Assembly: GCA_029237695.1 (NCBI GenBank)
Contig: CM055265.1
Span: forward strand, 67,801,903-67,865,902
Direction: 5' to 3'
DNA: 64,000 bases
Origin: Conchocele bisecta
Lineage: Eukaryota; Mollusca; Bivalvia; Lucinida; Thyasiridae
Both the position numbers and the translations under genes were made by a program. The first letter of the stretch is position 1, and each line of letters begins with the position of its first letter. Positions 1-10,737 of this stretch are shown here, piece by piece. Below the pieces are notes generated by a model, which saw only the letters and a list, made by a program, of their open reading frames with translations, was not told the DNA's origin and ran no database searches.

Positions 1-21
1 ACAACTTACGCATGACCAAGG

Positions 22-246
22 TTAAACCCTTACACCACTAAGTAACTGGAATGGATTTTGATATGCTAATTTTGCAACCAATCCAATCATTTTCGGTCTA
101 GTGCATTTATGAAAAGGGGGTGTTGTTGTTCTCAAAAATATGAAAATTACTTACAAAAAGTGCAGATCCTGACAAGCCGGCTCATCTGGATCTACACCTT
201 TTGCCAATACCACTACTGTACAGGCCTGTAGTGTTGAAAGGATTAA
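22..246. mobile_element. Family F MITE, TTAA-flanked
   Basis: TTAA lies at both ends (22-25, 243-246). The body carries CCTTACACCACTAAGTAACTGG and the central AGCCGGCTCATCTGGATC part, truncated in one arm. The right TTAA is shared with the next family A element, so the two sit back to back. Confidence 0.75.
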
Positions 247-472
247 CCCTTAGACCGCTACTCACAACAATGTCGTCTGCTGTTGCTTTTATATCTTGCC
301 TTATTCCGCAATAAAAACATGGTTTGACAGCACTTCAGAATCATTTCCAATGGAAATGATTCTGAAGTGCTTTCAAAGCATGTTGTAAATTATTCTAAAG
401 TGCTGACAAAGCATGTTTTTGATGATAAAAATGGAAAATAGAAAATAAACAGCAGATGACAAAAAATAAGAT
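243..472. mobile_element. Family A MITE, right end missing
   Basis: It starts TTAACCCTTAGACCGCTAC and has the central hairpin around AATCATTTCCAATGGAAATG. It stops at about 472 before the usual AGATAGCGGTGTAAGGGTTAA end, at a join to a family C fragment. Confidence 0.8.
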
Positions 473-496
473 TTAAATATAATAAAGATAATAAAT

Positions 497-596
497 ATGA
501 GCAATATAGATTGTTATCAGACTGCTGCAGTGCTGTTTGATCAGGAGCTAAAATGGTCACAAAACCCATAAGCCCCATTTCTCCAGTCACGGTCAC
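497..596. mobile_element. Family C fragment
   Basis: This is the 3' half of a family C foldback (ATCAGGAGCTAAAATGGTCA through CCATTTCTCCAGTCACGG). Confidence 0.7.
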
Positions 597-685
597 AAAT
601 GACCCAATCTGGTGATTTGCTGTTAAAGAGTCACGTAGGTGGTCAAATCGGGAAATTTAGACCTGAAACACACTACACATACTAT

Positions 686-903
686 TTAACCCTTAGACCG
701 CCACACACAACAATTATTATTGTCTGCTGTTGCTTTTATATCTTGTCTTATTTCAATAAAAATATGTTTTGACAGCACAACCAAAGCATGTTGTAAATTA
801 TTCTAAAGTGCTGTACGTCAAAGCATGTTTTTGATATTAATAATGGAAAATAGAAAATAAACAGCAGACGACAAAAAAATTAAGATAGCGGTGTAAGGGT
901 TAA
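686..903. mobile_element. Family A MITE
   Basis: It is bounded by TTAA at 686-689 and 900-903. The left end is CCCTTAGACCGCCACACAC and the right end AAGATAGCGGTGTAAGGG. The centre is rearranged. Confidence 0.85.
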
Positions 904-1026
904 AGCAATTTCACGAGACTTACGGTATATGATGTTTGTTGTTTTTGATTACACACTATCAATATTTGTGATTGATGTAAGTTGGAAAAAATACATACAT
1001 GTCTGTAAATACATACATATCTGTAA

Positions 1027-1290
1027 ATGGTTGTCCAGTTAGCACAATCGGTAACGAGCACGCTTCTCATCAATGCAACCCCAGGTTCGATCCTCGGCAG
1101 AGGCAGTATGCAAGATGGTATGGTGGTCGCCAGATCGAACAAGTGGGTTTCGTCCGTGTACTCCGGCTTCCTCCCACATTAATGACCCGCCTTACGCCTT
1201 CATCTTTGCCAACGAAAGCATTGTATAAGTGCTCTTGCGCTTGTTTGTAATCATTGTAAACTTTATATGACGGCACGATTCGACGCAGAA
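1027..1290 (+). mobile_element. tRNA-derived SINE (type 1)
   Basis: The head has a box A-like stretch (CCAGTTAGCACAATCGGTAA) and a box B, GGTTCGATCC (1084-1093). It is followed by a conserved SINE-like body (TACTCCGGCTTCCTCCCACA). The head does not fold into a full tRNA with a clear acceptor stem, and a body follows it, so it is a SINE rather than a tRNA gene. Confidence 0.7.
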
Positions 1291-1327
1291 TCAAATTCCA
1301 CATGATCTCTTGATTTTTTATGGCCCA

Positions 1328-1570
1328 GGGGGCCGTTTCACTAAACTTCGTACGACTAAAATGTTCGTAAGTACAAAATTATGATAGTCTGTAAATTTCA
1401 CATTAACAATGTTTTCTTGTAAATAATTATTGGATTTACATTTATTGAGCATAGGCTGCATATGCAGCCTATGCTCAATAAATGTAAATCCATAAATTGA
1501 AAATTCCAGACGATCGTAAATTTGCACTTACGAACATTTTAGTCGTACAAAGTTTAGTGAAACGAGCCCC
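1328..1570. mobile_element. Family D foldback MITE
   Basis: This is a near-perfect palindrome. GGGGGCCGTTTCACTAAAC at the left is matched by GTTTAGTGAAACGAGCCCC at the right, and the centre is GAGCATAGGCTGCATATGCA. Confidence 0.9.
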
Positions 1571-1716
1571 AGGTCTCTGTAGAGCCGAGAGACATATAGT
1601 GTTTGGTAGAAGTGTCTTTGACTGAAACTCATATCAATACACTGGTATTCTGTAAAATATTCAGTTCTAATTTAACCCCCCCACCTTCCATCACATTTAG
1701 CCCGGCATAAAATAAC

Positions 1717-2118
1717 AGCAGTGCTCCCTCCAGATACGGAATTAGTAATCGAGTATTGTTACTCCATCATTTCTGAAGCAATTGGGTATTTCAAAATTTT
1801 AATTGGGTAAAATAAAATCACACTACTGTTTACACATCAGCAGACAGAAATTATTGAATAGTTTGTTTCGAAATGAAAACATGGCTTGGCATTTCATTAG
1901 AATTGTAGACAATTCTAATGAAATACCAAGATGTGTTTTCATGGAAAAGTAAGAAAAGTATGCTATATTGGTGGTCTGTTTATTGTTTTCTGCAGCATGA
2001 TAAAGGTACCACAATTGTTCTCATTGCTTTTTGATACTCACTACTTCTGATTTCAATTGGGTTTTTGGCAATTTTAATTGGGTATTTACGCAAACACGCA
2101 GCTTATCTGGAGCTCTGT
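1717..2118. mobile_element. Family E MITE
   Basis: It runs from GCTCCCTCCAGATACGGAAT to CAGCTTATCTGGAGCTCTG with an internal hairpin around AATTGTAGACAATTC. It contains AATTGGGTATTT direct motifs near both ends. Confidence 0.8.
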
Positions 2119-2216
2119 AACAGTAGCTTTGACAGGCCGTTAAAAAGCATTAAATCAAATCCAAAATGTTTGCTGAATCAATTCTATTTAATCCCCCTTA
2201 TTGTTTCTACTTGCAG

Positions 2217-2359
2217 ATTTATTACAATGCACGAACGAACCGAACGTGTCCATCCCACAGCTGGCGGACCTACTGATAGAGAGGACACAAAACACAAGCT
2301 GGGTCATCGTGTTCAAGTCCCTCATCTCCATGCATAATCTCATGAACTACGGAAATGAA
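2217..2359 (+). CDS. PICALM: PICALM exon a (ANTH domain, helices near residues 43-91)
   Basis: The acceptor is tttctacttgcag and the donor is gaa|gtaatt. The first two bases (AT) complete a codon begun in the missing upstream exon, probably GAT for Asp. It reads [19 protein letters not shown], then [20 protein letters not shown] and NLMNYGNE, closely matching the family's residues of about 43-91. It ends in phase 0. A family B MITE begins 25 nt after the donor. Confidence 0.97.
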
Positions 2360-2383
2360 GTAATTAGAGAAATTTTGATACCA

Positions 2384-2688
2384 GTAGCCTATTTCATCAA
2401 AATTGCACAAAGTATACTTTTCTAGCAAAGTATACTTTGAGGGAGAAATTTTCGATTTTAGGATAAATTTATTATTTGTTATTATACTGAATTTATTACA
2501 TTATCACAGCCATTTGGCTGTGATATGTAATAAATTCAGTATAATAATTCTGCATAGTTTTGATCATCAAATATATGCAGTAGTTGGTTCTATATGACAC
2601 AATGCATTTCAGGAAAAATAAATGATTACTCCCTCAAAGTATACTTTGCTAGAAAAGTATACTTTGCAATTTTGATGAAATCGGCTAC
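2384..2688. mobile_element. Family B foldback MITE
   Basis: The ends are GTAGCCTATTTCATCAAAAT and ATTTTGATGAAATCGGCTAC. The sub-terminal motif AAAGTATACTTT and the central ATTACATTATCACAGCC palindrome are present. It lies just downstream of a PICALM exon. Confidence 0.9.
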
Positions 2689-2999
2689 TGATATTAAATT
2701 TTACTTGAAGGAATTCCTCGGCTTGCAAGGCTTAAAGAAGCATGCAGGAATTCCTTGGCTCGCCGAGAAATTCCTACCGTTTCCTGGCCGAGCCTAATAA
2801 ATCTGATAAATATAATGAATTATGGTAATGAAATAAGTAGACAATAGCAATTTTTGTACAACCGTTTAAAAAAAACAAAAACGGTACATACTATGTTTTA
2901 CTGCACAGACGGGCTCGCGGGCGGACAGAAAAACTGCAGAGTTTGTGTACACTACTCGTCTAAAACCATTCAGTCAATCAATCTGAAACTATACACACG

Positions 3000-3245
3000 A
3001 TTCTACACACATTGAAGATGTGCACCCTGGTGTATTTATGCTGAAAAAACATTTTTTAACAAAAATACCGCTTTTTAGCTTCAGACATTTCTACATTTTT
3101 GTATGCAATTTTATATAGGTTACAGACATCCTCTACACATATTGAAGATGTGCACCTTGGTGTTTATATGCCGAAAAAATATGTTTTAACAAAAATATCG
3201 CCTTTTTAACTTTTTTCTACATTTTTGTATGCAATTCTGTATAAT
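3000..3245 (+). repeat. Two-copy tandem repeat, about 130 bp
   Basis: The block containing TTGAAGATGTGCACC, AAAAATAYCGC and CTACATTTTTGTATGCAATT occurs twice in a row with a few differences. No coding signal. The stretch 2700-3000 before it shows nothing I can name. Confidence 0.75.
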
Positions 3246-3538
3246 TTCTACTTTATACATCTCTACCGAAATTAGTATGTTTATCACAACAAGAGGAAGA
3301 CATAATGCTATAGATTATCAAATTCACATAAAGGTTTCTTGCTTTGGTGACAGCTTCACATTTTTGCATCTTCACTGTCTGGCCCATCTTCGACGGGCAT
3401 ATTTTGTGACTTACGTAACTCTTGTTAGTGAGTTATCTCCGCTTGTTGACTGGCCATACCTCGATGAGCATTGTTGTGACCTTCGGCCACTGACAGTAAT
3501 GTCTATATCAGGATTGACAATATTGTTTTATTTTACAG

Positions 3539-3614
3539 AGATTCACACAGTATCTGGCATCAAACAACTGCACAGTCAATCTGTCAAGCTTCATCGACAA
3601 AACTGGGGTCCAAG
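3539..3614 (+). CDS. PICALM: PICALM exon b (ANTH domain)
   Basis: The acceptor is ttttattttacag and the donor is caag|gtaggt. It reads RFTQYLASNNCTVNLSSFID then KTGVQ, the expected continuation after YGNE. The last base (G) is the first base of a Gly codon finished in the next exon (phase 1). A longer overlapping frame through this exon is a shadow and does not match the family. Confidence 0.95.
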
Positions 3615-3737
3615 GTAGGTACAGATATGTGATAGGTACAAGCATATGTTTGGACATCCCTGCTGAGGGAAGGGACCTTTGGACCTTTGCTGATAGTTTA
3701 CGGTAGTTCGTAACCATTTCAACATCCGTCTATAGCT

Positions 3738-3952
3738 GTGTTTGCAACAAGTGTAGATCCAGATGAGCCGGCTCGTGACGAGCCATCTCATCAGGATTTG
3801 CACTTTTTGCAAGTAGTTTTCATATTATTTAGATAAAAATCAACACACTTTTCATAAATGGACTAGTCTGAAAATCATTTTGTGACGATTGGATTGTCGG
3901 TAAATTAACATATCAAAATCCATTCCCCGCTATTCAGGGGTGAAAAGGTTAA
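3738..3952. mobile_element. Family F MITE (reverse), left end decayed
   Basis: It has GTGTAGATCCAGATGAGCCG, AATCATTTTGTGACGATTGG and terminal GGTTAA (3947-3952). The right TTAA is shared with an adjacent A' element. Confidence 0.75.
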
Positions 3953-4075
3953 CCCTTAGAATGCGGGGGAAACGAAATTTGCTGCCGTCTGCTGTCGTTT
4001 TATATTATGTTGTCATTCTCAATAAATACATGGTTTGACAGCACTTTAGAATAATTTCATTGGAAAGGGTCCAAT
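3949..4075. mobile_element. Family A' MITE fragment
   Basis: It starts TTAACCCTTAGAATGCGGG and breaks off inside the central hairpin. The DNA from 4075 to 4234 is not recognised. Confidence 0.6.
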
Positions 4076-4234
4076 ATTTTACTCTTGTTTCTGACACAGT
4101 TCTTGTTATTTTCTGTTTTTGAATTTCCGAACGTCCAAAAGAACCAACTGACAAACAGTATGTGTTGTATTCTTCATTGTGTTTGAGAACAAACCAATCA
4201 TTAATACCCACCTATTATACATTGTATGCAGAAA

Positions 4235-4483
4235 TTAACCCTTACACCGCTACTCACAACAATTGTCGTCTGCTGTTGCTTTTATATCTTGCCTTATTTC
4301 TCAATAAAAACATGGTTTGACAGCACTTCAGAATCATTTCCAATGGAAATGATTCTGAAGTGCTTTCAAAGCATGTTGTAAATTATTCTAAATTGCTGTC
4401 AAAGCATGTTTTGATGATAAAAATGGAAAATAGAAAATAAACAGCAGACGACAAAAAAAATAAGATAGCGGTCTAAGGGTGAA
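4235..4483. mobile_element. Family A MITE
   Basis: The left TTAA is at 4235-4238. The right end AGATAGCGGTCTAAGGG is followed by TGAA, a decayed TTAA. The central hairpin is intact. Confidence 0.85.
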
Positions 4484-4763
4484 TATAGTTTTGGTTGATC
4501 CAGCCAAACTTGCGCTATTCCATCCTTTCATCTGCATGTAACATGTCCATTGAAGTTTTTAGGTACATGTACATGTACCTAGTATCACTGTTGGATTGAC
4601 TTGAAACGTTATATGGTTGTTTATCATCATCCAGAAATTCACTATGGCCTTGCATAATGGCAAGAGAAAATTACGGAATAATTTGAATTCAATTTTGTCG
4701 GTTCCTTCTGCCACTGGCGACAACAACAACTTCACATGAGTCCCTGGTCACTTGCTGTAATAG
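4484..4763 (+). other. Intron stretch without recognised element
   Basis: It contains a short GTACAT microsatellite near 4562-4580. Nothing else could be named. Confidence 0.5.
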
Positions 4764-4996
4764 TTAACCTATCCCTTTCACCCCTAAGTAACTGGATTGG
4801 ATTTTGGTATGTTAATTTTGCAACCAATTCAATTGTCACAAACTTATTTGCAAACTAGTTCATTTATGAAAAGGGGATATTTTTGTTCTCAAAAATATGA
4901 AAATTACTTTTGAAAAGTGATCGTTACGAGCTGGATCATCTGGATCTGCACTGTTTGCATAAACCGCTATAGCAGGCGTTCGGGTTGAAACGGTTA
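4764..4996. mobile_element. Family F MITE, TTAA-flanked
   Basis: TTAA lies at 4764-4767 and 4993-4996. It contains CACCCCTAAGTAACTGGATT and the central CGTTACGAGCTGGATCATCT. Confidence 0.8.
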
Positions 4997-5870
4997 AAGG
5001 AGCTGCTTTACAATTCAAGCCCCAAGAGAGCAACAAAATAAACAATTAATATTTCAGTCCATGGTTGGAACGTTTTATTGCAAAGTGAAAATAGAATCTC
5101 TTTTGAATGTTACGGGAATCCATGTCTGAAAATATTCAATACTGTGATCACCACGCATGTCACGTCCTACATCAAGACAACAAGATGACATCTGACAGTA
5201 CTGAGGCATTGCATGTCGGTGTCGTTGCCGCAAATACCGTCGCGTGATTTGCGATGTCACATATTCGCGCCAAATGTCTCTTGTTTTAACGTTAGTCGGT
5301 CAGTTTACAAATACAGTGTCTGCGCAGACGTTTCTTATCCGGGGCATATCTTCAATACCCTTTGGAATATTTTCACGAATCTTTACACATGCATAGACCA
5401 CAACCCAAGGTGTGGCATGCGTCCGGAGTATAACTCGAATACCCAAAGGTGTGTCGCACGTAAGAGTGACAACTCCTGTCTCCCAAATTTTTTAGTTATC
5501 TTCCTTTGTTTTTTTGTGCATTGATTTCATGTCCCGACAACTCTTGTCTCACTAATTTTCGAGTTACCTCCCTTTGATTTTTCGCAGATTGATTTCCTGT
5601 CAATCTAAAACTTAATTACTCTTTAGAATATTTTCATGATATTTCACACTTGCAGCATAAACCGTGACCATGTCTCATGCAAGGACGACAACTCTCACCT
5701 TACTAACAATCATATTATTTATCTCCCTTTATGTATTTAGTGGCTGCATGTAGGCGGTATATGCATGCGCTTGTGGACAAGCGTCAATTTCTAGTTATTC
5801 TTTGAAATCTACTGTATGGATTACAAATATTGTATATGCTTATGGTATGCTAATAATGTATTTGTTTTGT
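4997..5870 (+). repeat. Unclassified intron DNA with diverged tandem motif
   Basis: GACAACTCYTGTCTC..TTTTTTAGTTA-type units recur around 5465-5600 and again, weakly, near 5688-5730. This suggests an old tandem repeat. No gene was found. Confidence 0.4.
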
Positions 5871-5871
5871 T

Positions 5872-6055
5872 TCCGAAACGGCCTAGGAGTTAGAATACCT
5901 AACTTCCAATACAGATGTTGTGGGTTCAAACCTCGCCTTAGGCATTAAAATATACTTCCATAGTATTTCCATCCCACTGGTCTTTCGGATGAGACTTGAA
6001 ACCGAGATCCCGTCCGTAAATGACCTTAGCTGTTGCTGGAACGTTAATCCCATTC
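5872..6055 (+). mobile_element. tRNA-derived SINE (type 2)
   Basis: The tRNA-like head has box B, GGGTTCAAACC, near 5930. The body has TTTCGGATGAGACTTGAAAC and the end motif TAGCTGTTGCTGGAACGTTA followed by CCCATTCAC. Other copies are at 10250, 10444, 15314, 34380 and 50640. Confidence 0.75.
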
Positions 6056-6142
6056 ACGTTTTGTTTTCTAATTAATAAAAGCCCCACAAATCGTCATCGT
6101 GTTCCTTTAAAACCAACCAATTTTTGTCCTTTTCTGCTGCAG

Positions 6143-6285
6143 GCTATGACATGTCAACATTTATACGAAGATATTCCAAATATTTTAACGAGAAGGCCGT
6201 CTCGTACAGAACGATGGCCTACGATTTCTGTAAAGTCAAACGAGGCAGAGAGGATGGATTGTTAAGGACAATGAGTTCAGAAAAG
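6143..6285 (+). CDS. PICALM: PICALM exon c (ANTH domain, [10 protein letters not shown] block)
   Basis: The acceptor is ccttttctgctgcag and the donor is aaaag|gtacgg. GC completes the split Gly codon, then it reads [40 protein letters not shown] and RTMSSEK. This is one of the most conserved blocks of the ANTH domain. It ends in phase 0. A family G hairpin MITE starts about 14 nt downstream of the exon. Confidence 0.98.
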
Positions 6286-6298
6286 GTACGGCTTGAAT

Positions 6299-6613
6299 TA
6301 ACCCTTTTCATGCTGAAGATACACACTTTTTCTAAATGTAAATTTGATTATATTTTTTTCTGTACATATGTATATGTTACAACCACTCATTTGAACCGTC
6401 CCATCGAGACAGTTCAAGTGAGTGGTAACAACAAACAATGTTTGTTGTTACCACTCACTTGAACTCTTGACCTGTTGTTACCACTGACTGGAACTGTCTC
6501 GACGAGACGGTTCAAATGAGTGTTTGCAACAAACACTTGCAATAAGACATGAAGAAAATAGAACAAAAATTTATATACCTGTGAATGGGTATCCTGCTTT
6601 AAATGGATTAACT
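6299..6613. mobile_element. Family G MITE with duplicated hairpin
   Basis: It is bounded by TTAACCCTTTTCATGC and GGATTAACTC. The centre holds GAACCGTCYC..GAGACRGTTC hairpin arms twice (about 6393-6430 and 6460-6515). Confidence 0.75.
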
Positions 6614-6896
6614 CATTTTTCACCATATTTGACAAGTGATTGGGAATATTTTATATCACCCGCTGATATTTTCATTTCTGAAAACTCACAATGGGCGACT
6701 TAAAGGTCCAGCACAGCAGCCACTTCCGGAAGTGCCAGATCCGAACGTTAAAGAGAATTAGGAACATCCACATTTCTGATAATTGTAACGGATGGCTGAA
6801 TATTTGTCTAATATTCTGCTCCTGGAGGATAAAATATTTGTTAACGCCAGTTCTCTGTATCCATACCCTTCCTATACACTCTTGTATACGACTTAA

Positions 6897-7135
6897 ATAT
6901 GGCTGTGACTGGAGAAATGGGGCTTATGAGTTTTGCGACCAGTGTAGATCCAGATCAAGCCTGTGCATCCGCACAGTCTGATTAGGATCTGCACTGTTCG
7001 CCATTCCATCAGTGAAACACCTGTCATTTTTCAAACGAGCAATTAGATTGTTATCAGGCTGCAAGAGTGCTATTTGATCAGGAGCTAAAATGGTCACAAA
7101 ACCCATAAGCCCCATTTGTCCAGTCACAGCCACAA
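6897..7135. mobile_element. Family C foldback MITE
   Basis: The left end ATGGCTGTGACTGGAGAAAT mirrors the right end CCCATTTGTCCAGTCACAGC. The middle carries GATCCAGATCAAGCCTGTGC and GTCTGATTAGGATCTGCACT. Confidence 0.85.
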
Positions 7136-7217
7136 ATGACCCAAGCTGTTAACTTGCTGTTAAAGGGACACGTAGGTGGTCAAATCGGGAAATTTAGCAA
7201 ATTAAGCAACATACTAT

Positions 7218-7431
7218 TTAACCATTAGACCGCCACACACAACAATTGTTGTCTGCTGTTGCTTTTATACATCTTGCCTTATTTCAACCAAGGAAAATGA
7301 TTCTGAAGTGCTGCCAAAGCATGTTGTAAATTATTCTAAAGTGCTGTCGAAGCATGTTTTTGATGATAAAAATGGAAAATAGAAAATAAACAGAAGATGA
7401 CAAAAAATTAAGATAGCGGTGTAAGGGTTAA
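7218..7431. mobile_element. Family A MITE
   Basis: TTAA lies at 7218-7221 and 7428-7431, with CCATTAGACCGCCACACAC and AGATAGCGGTGTAAGGG ends. The same C fragment, spacer and A order occurs at 497-903. Confidence 0.85.
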
Positions 7432-7499
7432 ATATGTCTAAATGAGACACGCCATGTGATTTTGTACATTTGGACATCTGCGTAATTACATGAAATACA

Positions 7500-7860
7500 C
7501 TTAAGGCTTTTCCAGAAAAATTTCCGTGGGGGTGGGGGGGGGGGGGGGGGGTGGGGTGGGGGTTGGGGTGGGGACTGATTTTTTTTTTAGGGGTACCACC
7601 ACCGGAATTTACATAAAATTATACCCCCCACCACCAGAATTTATTTCTTGCATAACCCCACTACCACCATTGATTATTTTTTTTAATAACCCCCCACCAC
7701 CGGAATTTATTTTTTGCATAAAACACCCCCACCACCAGAATTGCTTTCTCATTTAACCCCTACCTCCAGAAAAAAAAAAGAAATTGCATAAAACACCCCC
7801 CACCACCAGAATTTTATTTCTCCTTTAACCCCCACCACCAGAAAATGTTATTCTTAGGGA
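7500..7860. repeat. G-rich run and CCCCACCACCAGAA-type repeats
   Basis: A G-rich tract (7526-7576) is followed by several imperfect copies of an approximately 50-bp unit, CCCACCACCRGAATTTATTT. Related C-rich units recur at 8635-8810, so 7500-8830 may be one low-complexity element. Not coding. Confidence 0.65.
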
Positions 7861-8366
7861 GCAATATGTGAAATCGTTTGATTATTACCACTGCCGGAAG
7901 CCGAGGTCAACTAATATTGCTAAAGTCGTGTCATAAATAACGTTGATGTGTGTCGACATTAGGACACTGACAAGTACTGGTTTGTTATTGGCAGACGTTG
8001 TGAACAGCATATCTGTGAAAAATATATCAAGCTGTTCTTTGTTCTATATTAATAAAACACATTATTATAAATATTAATCATTATACATGTAATACCATCG
8101 ACTTGGTACTTACCCTATACGTGTATGCCATAAATATTAAAATCCATCGAAGTCCATTAGACAGAAAGGCGCCATTTTTTTATGAATCCAAAATTGTTAT
8201 GAATGAGTGACGTCAACACGTAGTAAATAAGACACGCCCATAAACATTCATACGCACATAGTTTCTTCAATAAAACACAAATATTATTAAAAATAAGGAA
8301 ATTAAGTAATAGAAATGTAATAAATAGGATAATTAATCGTTCCGGATTGAATAGCGTGAAATAATA

Positions 8367-8452
8367 CACTCATGTTCGTCGGTTCTGCGTAAAAAACGAG
8401 TTCGCTTCGCGAACTTGTTGTTTACGCGGAGAACGACGAACATGAGTGTACG
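8367..8452. repeat. Palindrome (hairpin) of about 86 bp
   Basis: The arms ACACTCATGTTCGTCG and CGACGAACATGAGTGT enclose a second pair, GAGTTCGCTTCGCGAACTTG. The surrounding 7860-8360 shows no other recognised feature. Confidence 0.75.
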
Positions 8453-8847
8453 AGATGTCTTGGGGTCAAAATGTCTGACAGCCAATCGAACTAGGCCGAA
8501 TGCGCTGGATTGCAAGAACGACATCTCTTAATAACTTTCGCTAAACGTTGACCAGTGAACATTCAATGTCGGTGTTTTTTACGGAGACTTCTAAATTGAT
8601 ACACCGACACCCACTTTAATACTTATGGAAAATAACCACCCACCAACATCATAGGGGAACTTAACCCCCCACCACCAGAAAGGATAAAAAGAAAATACCC
8701 CTACCTATAGATATTTTAAATGACGTAGACCCCACCCAGTAGAAAAATAAATAAATTAATACGACCACCACCATGCTGATGCTGTTTTAAAATCCCCCCC
8801 CACCTTTCCGCAAATGGCGCCAAAAGTTGAAAAAAATTATAGAGTAC

Positions 8848-9132
8848 AGTGAAACCTCTCAAAACCGGACACCAAGAAAACACCTGTGATCTTAGTTTTG
8901 ATGAGTTTCTTGGTCATTTATCTCGGGTGATAATGTCTCTTCGTGATCGCATAGCACAAAACTATGGCTCAGATTGATCAAATACCTGGTTTACAGTGAA
9001 ACCTCTCTAAGCCGGAGACCCTGGGGACCTCCCAGGGTTTCCGGTTTAGAGAGAGTTTTACAGTGAAACCTCTCTAAGCCCGACACGCGGGGAACCTCCC
9101 AGGGTGTCCGGTTTAGAGAGGTTTCACTGTAC
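8848..9132. mobile_element. Cluster of pogo/Tigger-like MITE ends
   Basis: CAGTGAAACCTCTCWAARCC occurs three times (about 8850, 8996, 9061) and its inverse, GGTTTAGAGAGGTTTCACTG, at 9111-9130, flanked by TA. This TIR style is typical of pogo/Tigger MITEs. No transposase is present. Confidence 0.75.
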
Positions 9133-9195
9133 ATGCGGAATCCGCATCTACTCTGAAAATCTTGACTTTATTTGTGAAAAAATTTGTAAATGTAA

Positions 9196-9432
9196 TTAAC
9201 CCTTTCAACACCAAGTAGCTTAATAGGATGTTCCATGCCAATGTTTCACGCTATTTCATTAATTTTGTTCATTCAAATTATCCCATTCTTCTAAAAGGGT
9301 AATCTGTATGACGTTTAAAATTATTAACAAACAGTGGAGATCCTGATGAGACGGCTCGTTACGGGCCGGCTCATCTGTATCTGCACTGTTTGCAAACATT
9401 GTCTCTATAGAGGTCTGTGGTTTTAGGGTTAA
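9196..9432. mobile_element. Family F MITE
   Basis: TTAA lies at 9196-9199 and 9429-9432. It has the central GATGAGACGGCTCGTTACGG hairpin and decayed internal sequence. Confidence 0.8.
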
Positions 9433-9542
9433 TTATGCAGATGTCCGAAGGTACAAAATCACATTGCGTGTCTCAAATGATGTCATTCATGTATATCTCA
9501 TCACTAGAAGTAAAATGGTTATGGATTCCTGTTCTTTTTCAG

Positions 9543-9599
9543 TTACTAAAAGCGTTACCTGTGTTACAAAAGCAGATCGATGCTCTGTTAGAATTTGAT
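9543..9599 (+). CDS. PICALM: PICALM exon d (short ANTH exon, 19 codons)
   Basis: The acceptor is ctgttctttttcag and the donor is gat|gtaagt, both strong. It reads LLKALPVLQKQIDALLEFD, aligning with the family segment LLKTVPIIQNQMDALLDF. It is phase 0 at both ends. The small size is matched by good splice sites and clear similarity. Confidence 0.95.
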
Positions 9600-10249
9600 G
9601 TAAGTATGACGGTCAACAGTGTGTGTTTTTAGAGACATTGTATTTGTCACAGGCATTCGGCTTGATTCTGCTTTCTTTGTAATTGCTATATAAACTTCTA
9701 GCTTCTAGCGTGTCTTGGATGGTCAATAATTGTTTATATATACATGAAACACCTTTCCTAACAATGCACAAAACAATTCCAATGTGCCCGGGTCTGGTGA
9801 TTATATCACTATACAAAATCTCGTAGAGTCTGCTTCGCCTATACAACATGTTACAGCGTATCAAAACCATTGCTAATACATCAACGTAAATCTTGAAGAT
9901 TTCCTTACCTGTCTCCGCGACGGTAAACCGTTAGTTGCCGGACCGAATGTCCGACTATAAAAAAAATATTAAAAATATATTTATTTTTTAATTTTTTATT
10001 CTAAGCTTATGAAATCACCTTCCTTTGGTATGCGCTTCTGGTGCTAGCTAACTTTTATTATATGACTGATATACTTAAAAAGCTAAAAAGCTCTTGAATA
10101 TCACACAAAATCAATTTTATTTTTTATAAAAAAATATTTGTTCTGGTAAATTTTTGGCCGGTCTGGTAAAGTAAGTTTACCAGACCGAATGTCCTGTAAC
10201 ATTTTGCAGTTTCGCGGAGACTGCTTTACTCATTTACGTAAATCAATTG

Positions 10250-10440
10250 AATACAGCATATGACTTCACTACCAAAGGTTGTGTGTTTAATCCACGCCTT
10301 GGGCATGAGCAAATACTTTCATAGCATTTCCAAATACTTTCATAGCATTTCCATGCCACTGGTCCTTTGGAATGCCCACCTCTATATGAACTTAGCTGTT
10401 GCTGGGATGTTAAACCCTTTCTCCCATTTCGTTAAATGAC
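10250..10440 (+). mobile_element. SINE type 2, 5'-truncated, with internal duplication
   Basis: Box B-like GTGTGTTTAATCC is followed by ATACTTTCATAGCATTTCCA twice in tandem, then TAGCTGTTGCTGGGATGTTA. It lies next to the nested copy starting at 10444. The interval 9600-10250 has no recognised feature except an AT-rich tract near 9960-10000. Confidence 0.7.
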
Positions 10441-10737
10441 CTAATTAGGGATGGGCCGTGTCCTATTGAGATAGGCCATTGGACTTCAATATTGGAGGTT
10501 GTGAGTTCATTAATCCTCACCCTAGGCGTAAAAAAATACTTGTCGGCTGGATGAGACTTTAACCCTAAGACCGTTACACACAACAATTGTCATCTGCTGT
10601 TGCTTTTATATCTTGCCTTATTTCTCAATAAAAACATGGTTTGACAGCACTTCAGAATCATCTCCAATGGAAATGATTCGAAAGTGCTGTCAAAGCATGT
10701 TTTAAATTATTCATAAATGCTGTCGAAGCATGTTTTT

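Larger units (their letters stand above)
1..2216 (+). other. 5' intron of the PICALM gene (no exon found)
   Basis: No peptide resembling the family N-terminus was found here. The interval holds F, A, C, SINE, D and E family elements, listed separately, with little unique DNA between. Confidence 0.6.

Noticed and set aside
1027..1105. Possible tRNA gene
   Set aside because: Only A and B box-like motifs are present, with no complete cloverleaf; a SINE body follows directly. The same applies to 5905-5940, 15340-15380, 37114-37206 and 50640-50710.
900..1303. Overlapping short frames on both strands near 1 kb
   Set aside because: They fall within the type 1 SINE and have no similarity to a protein family.
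1..2216. First coding exon of PICALM in the window
   Set aside because: No reading similar to the N-terminal segment ending in the lysine cluster was found in any frame before 2217.
3229..3618. 129-codon + strand open frame
   Set aside because: It overlaps a PICALM exon in another frame; only the 3539-3614 reading matches the family and joins in phase.
7526..7756. Gly/Val-rich then Pro-rich frame of 76 codons
   Set aside because: It is a translation of the G-run and CCCCACCACC repeats.
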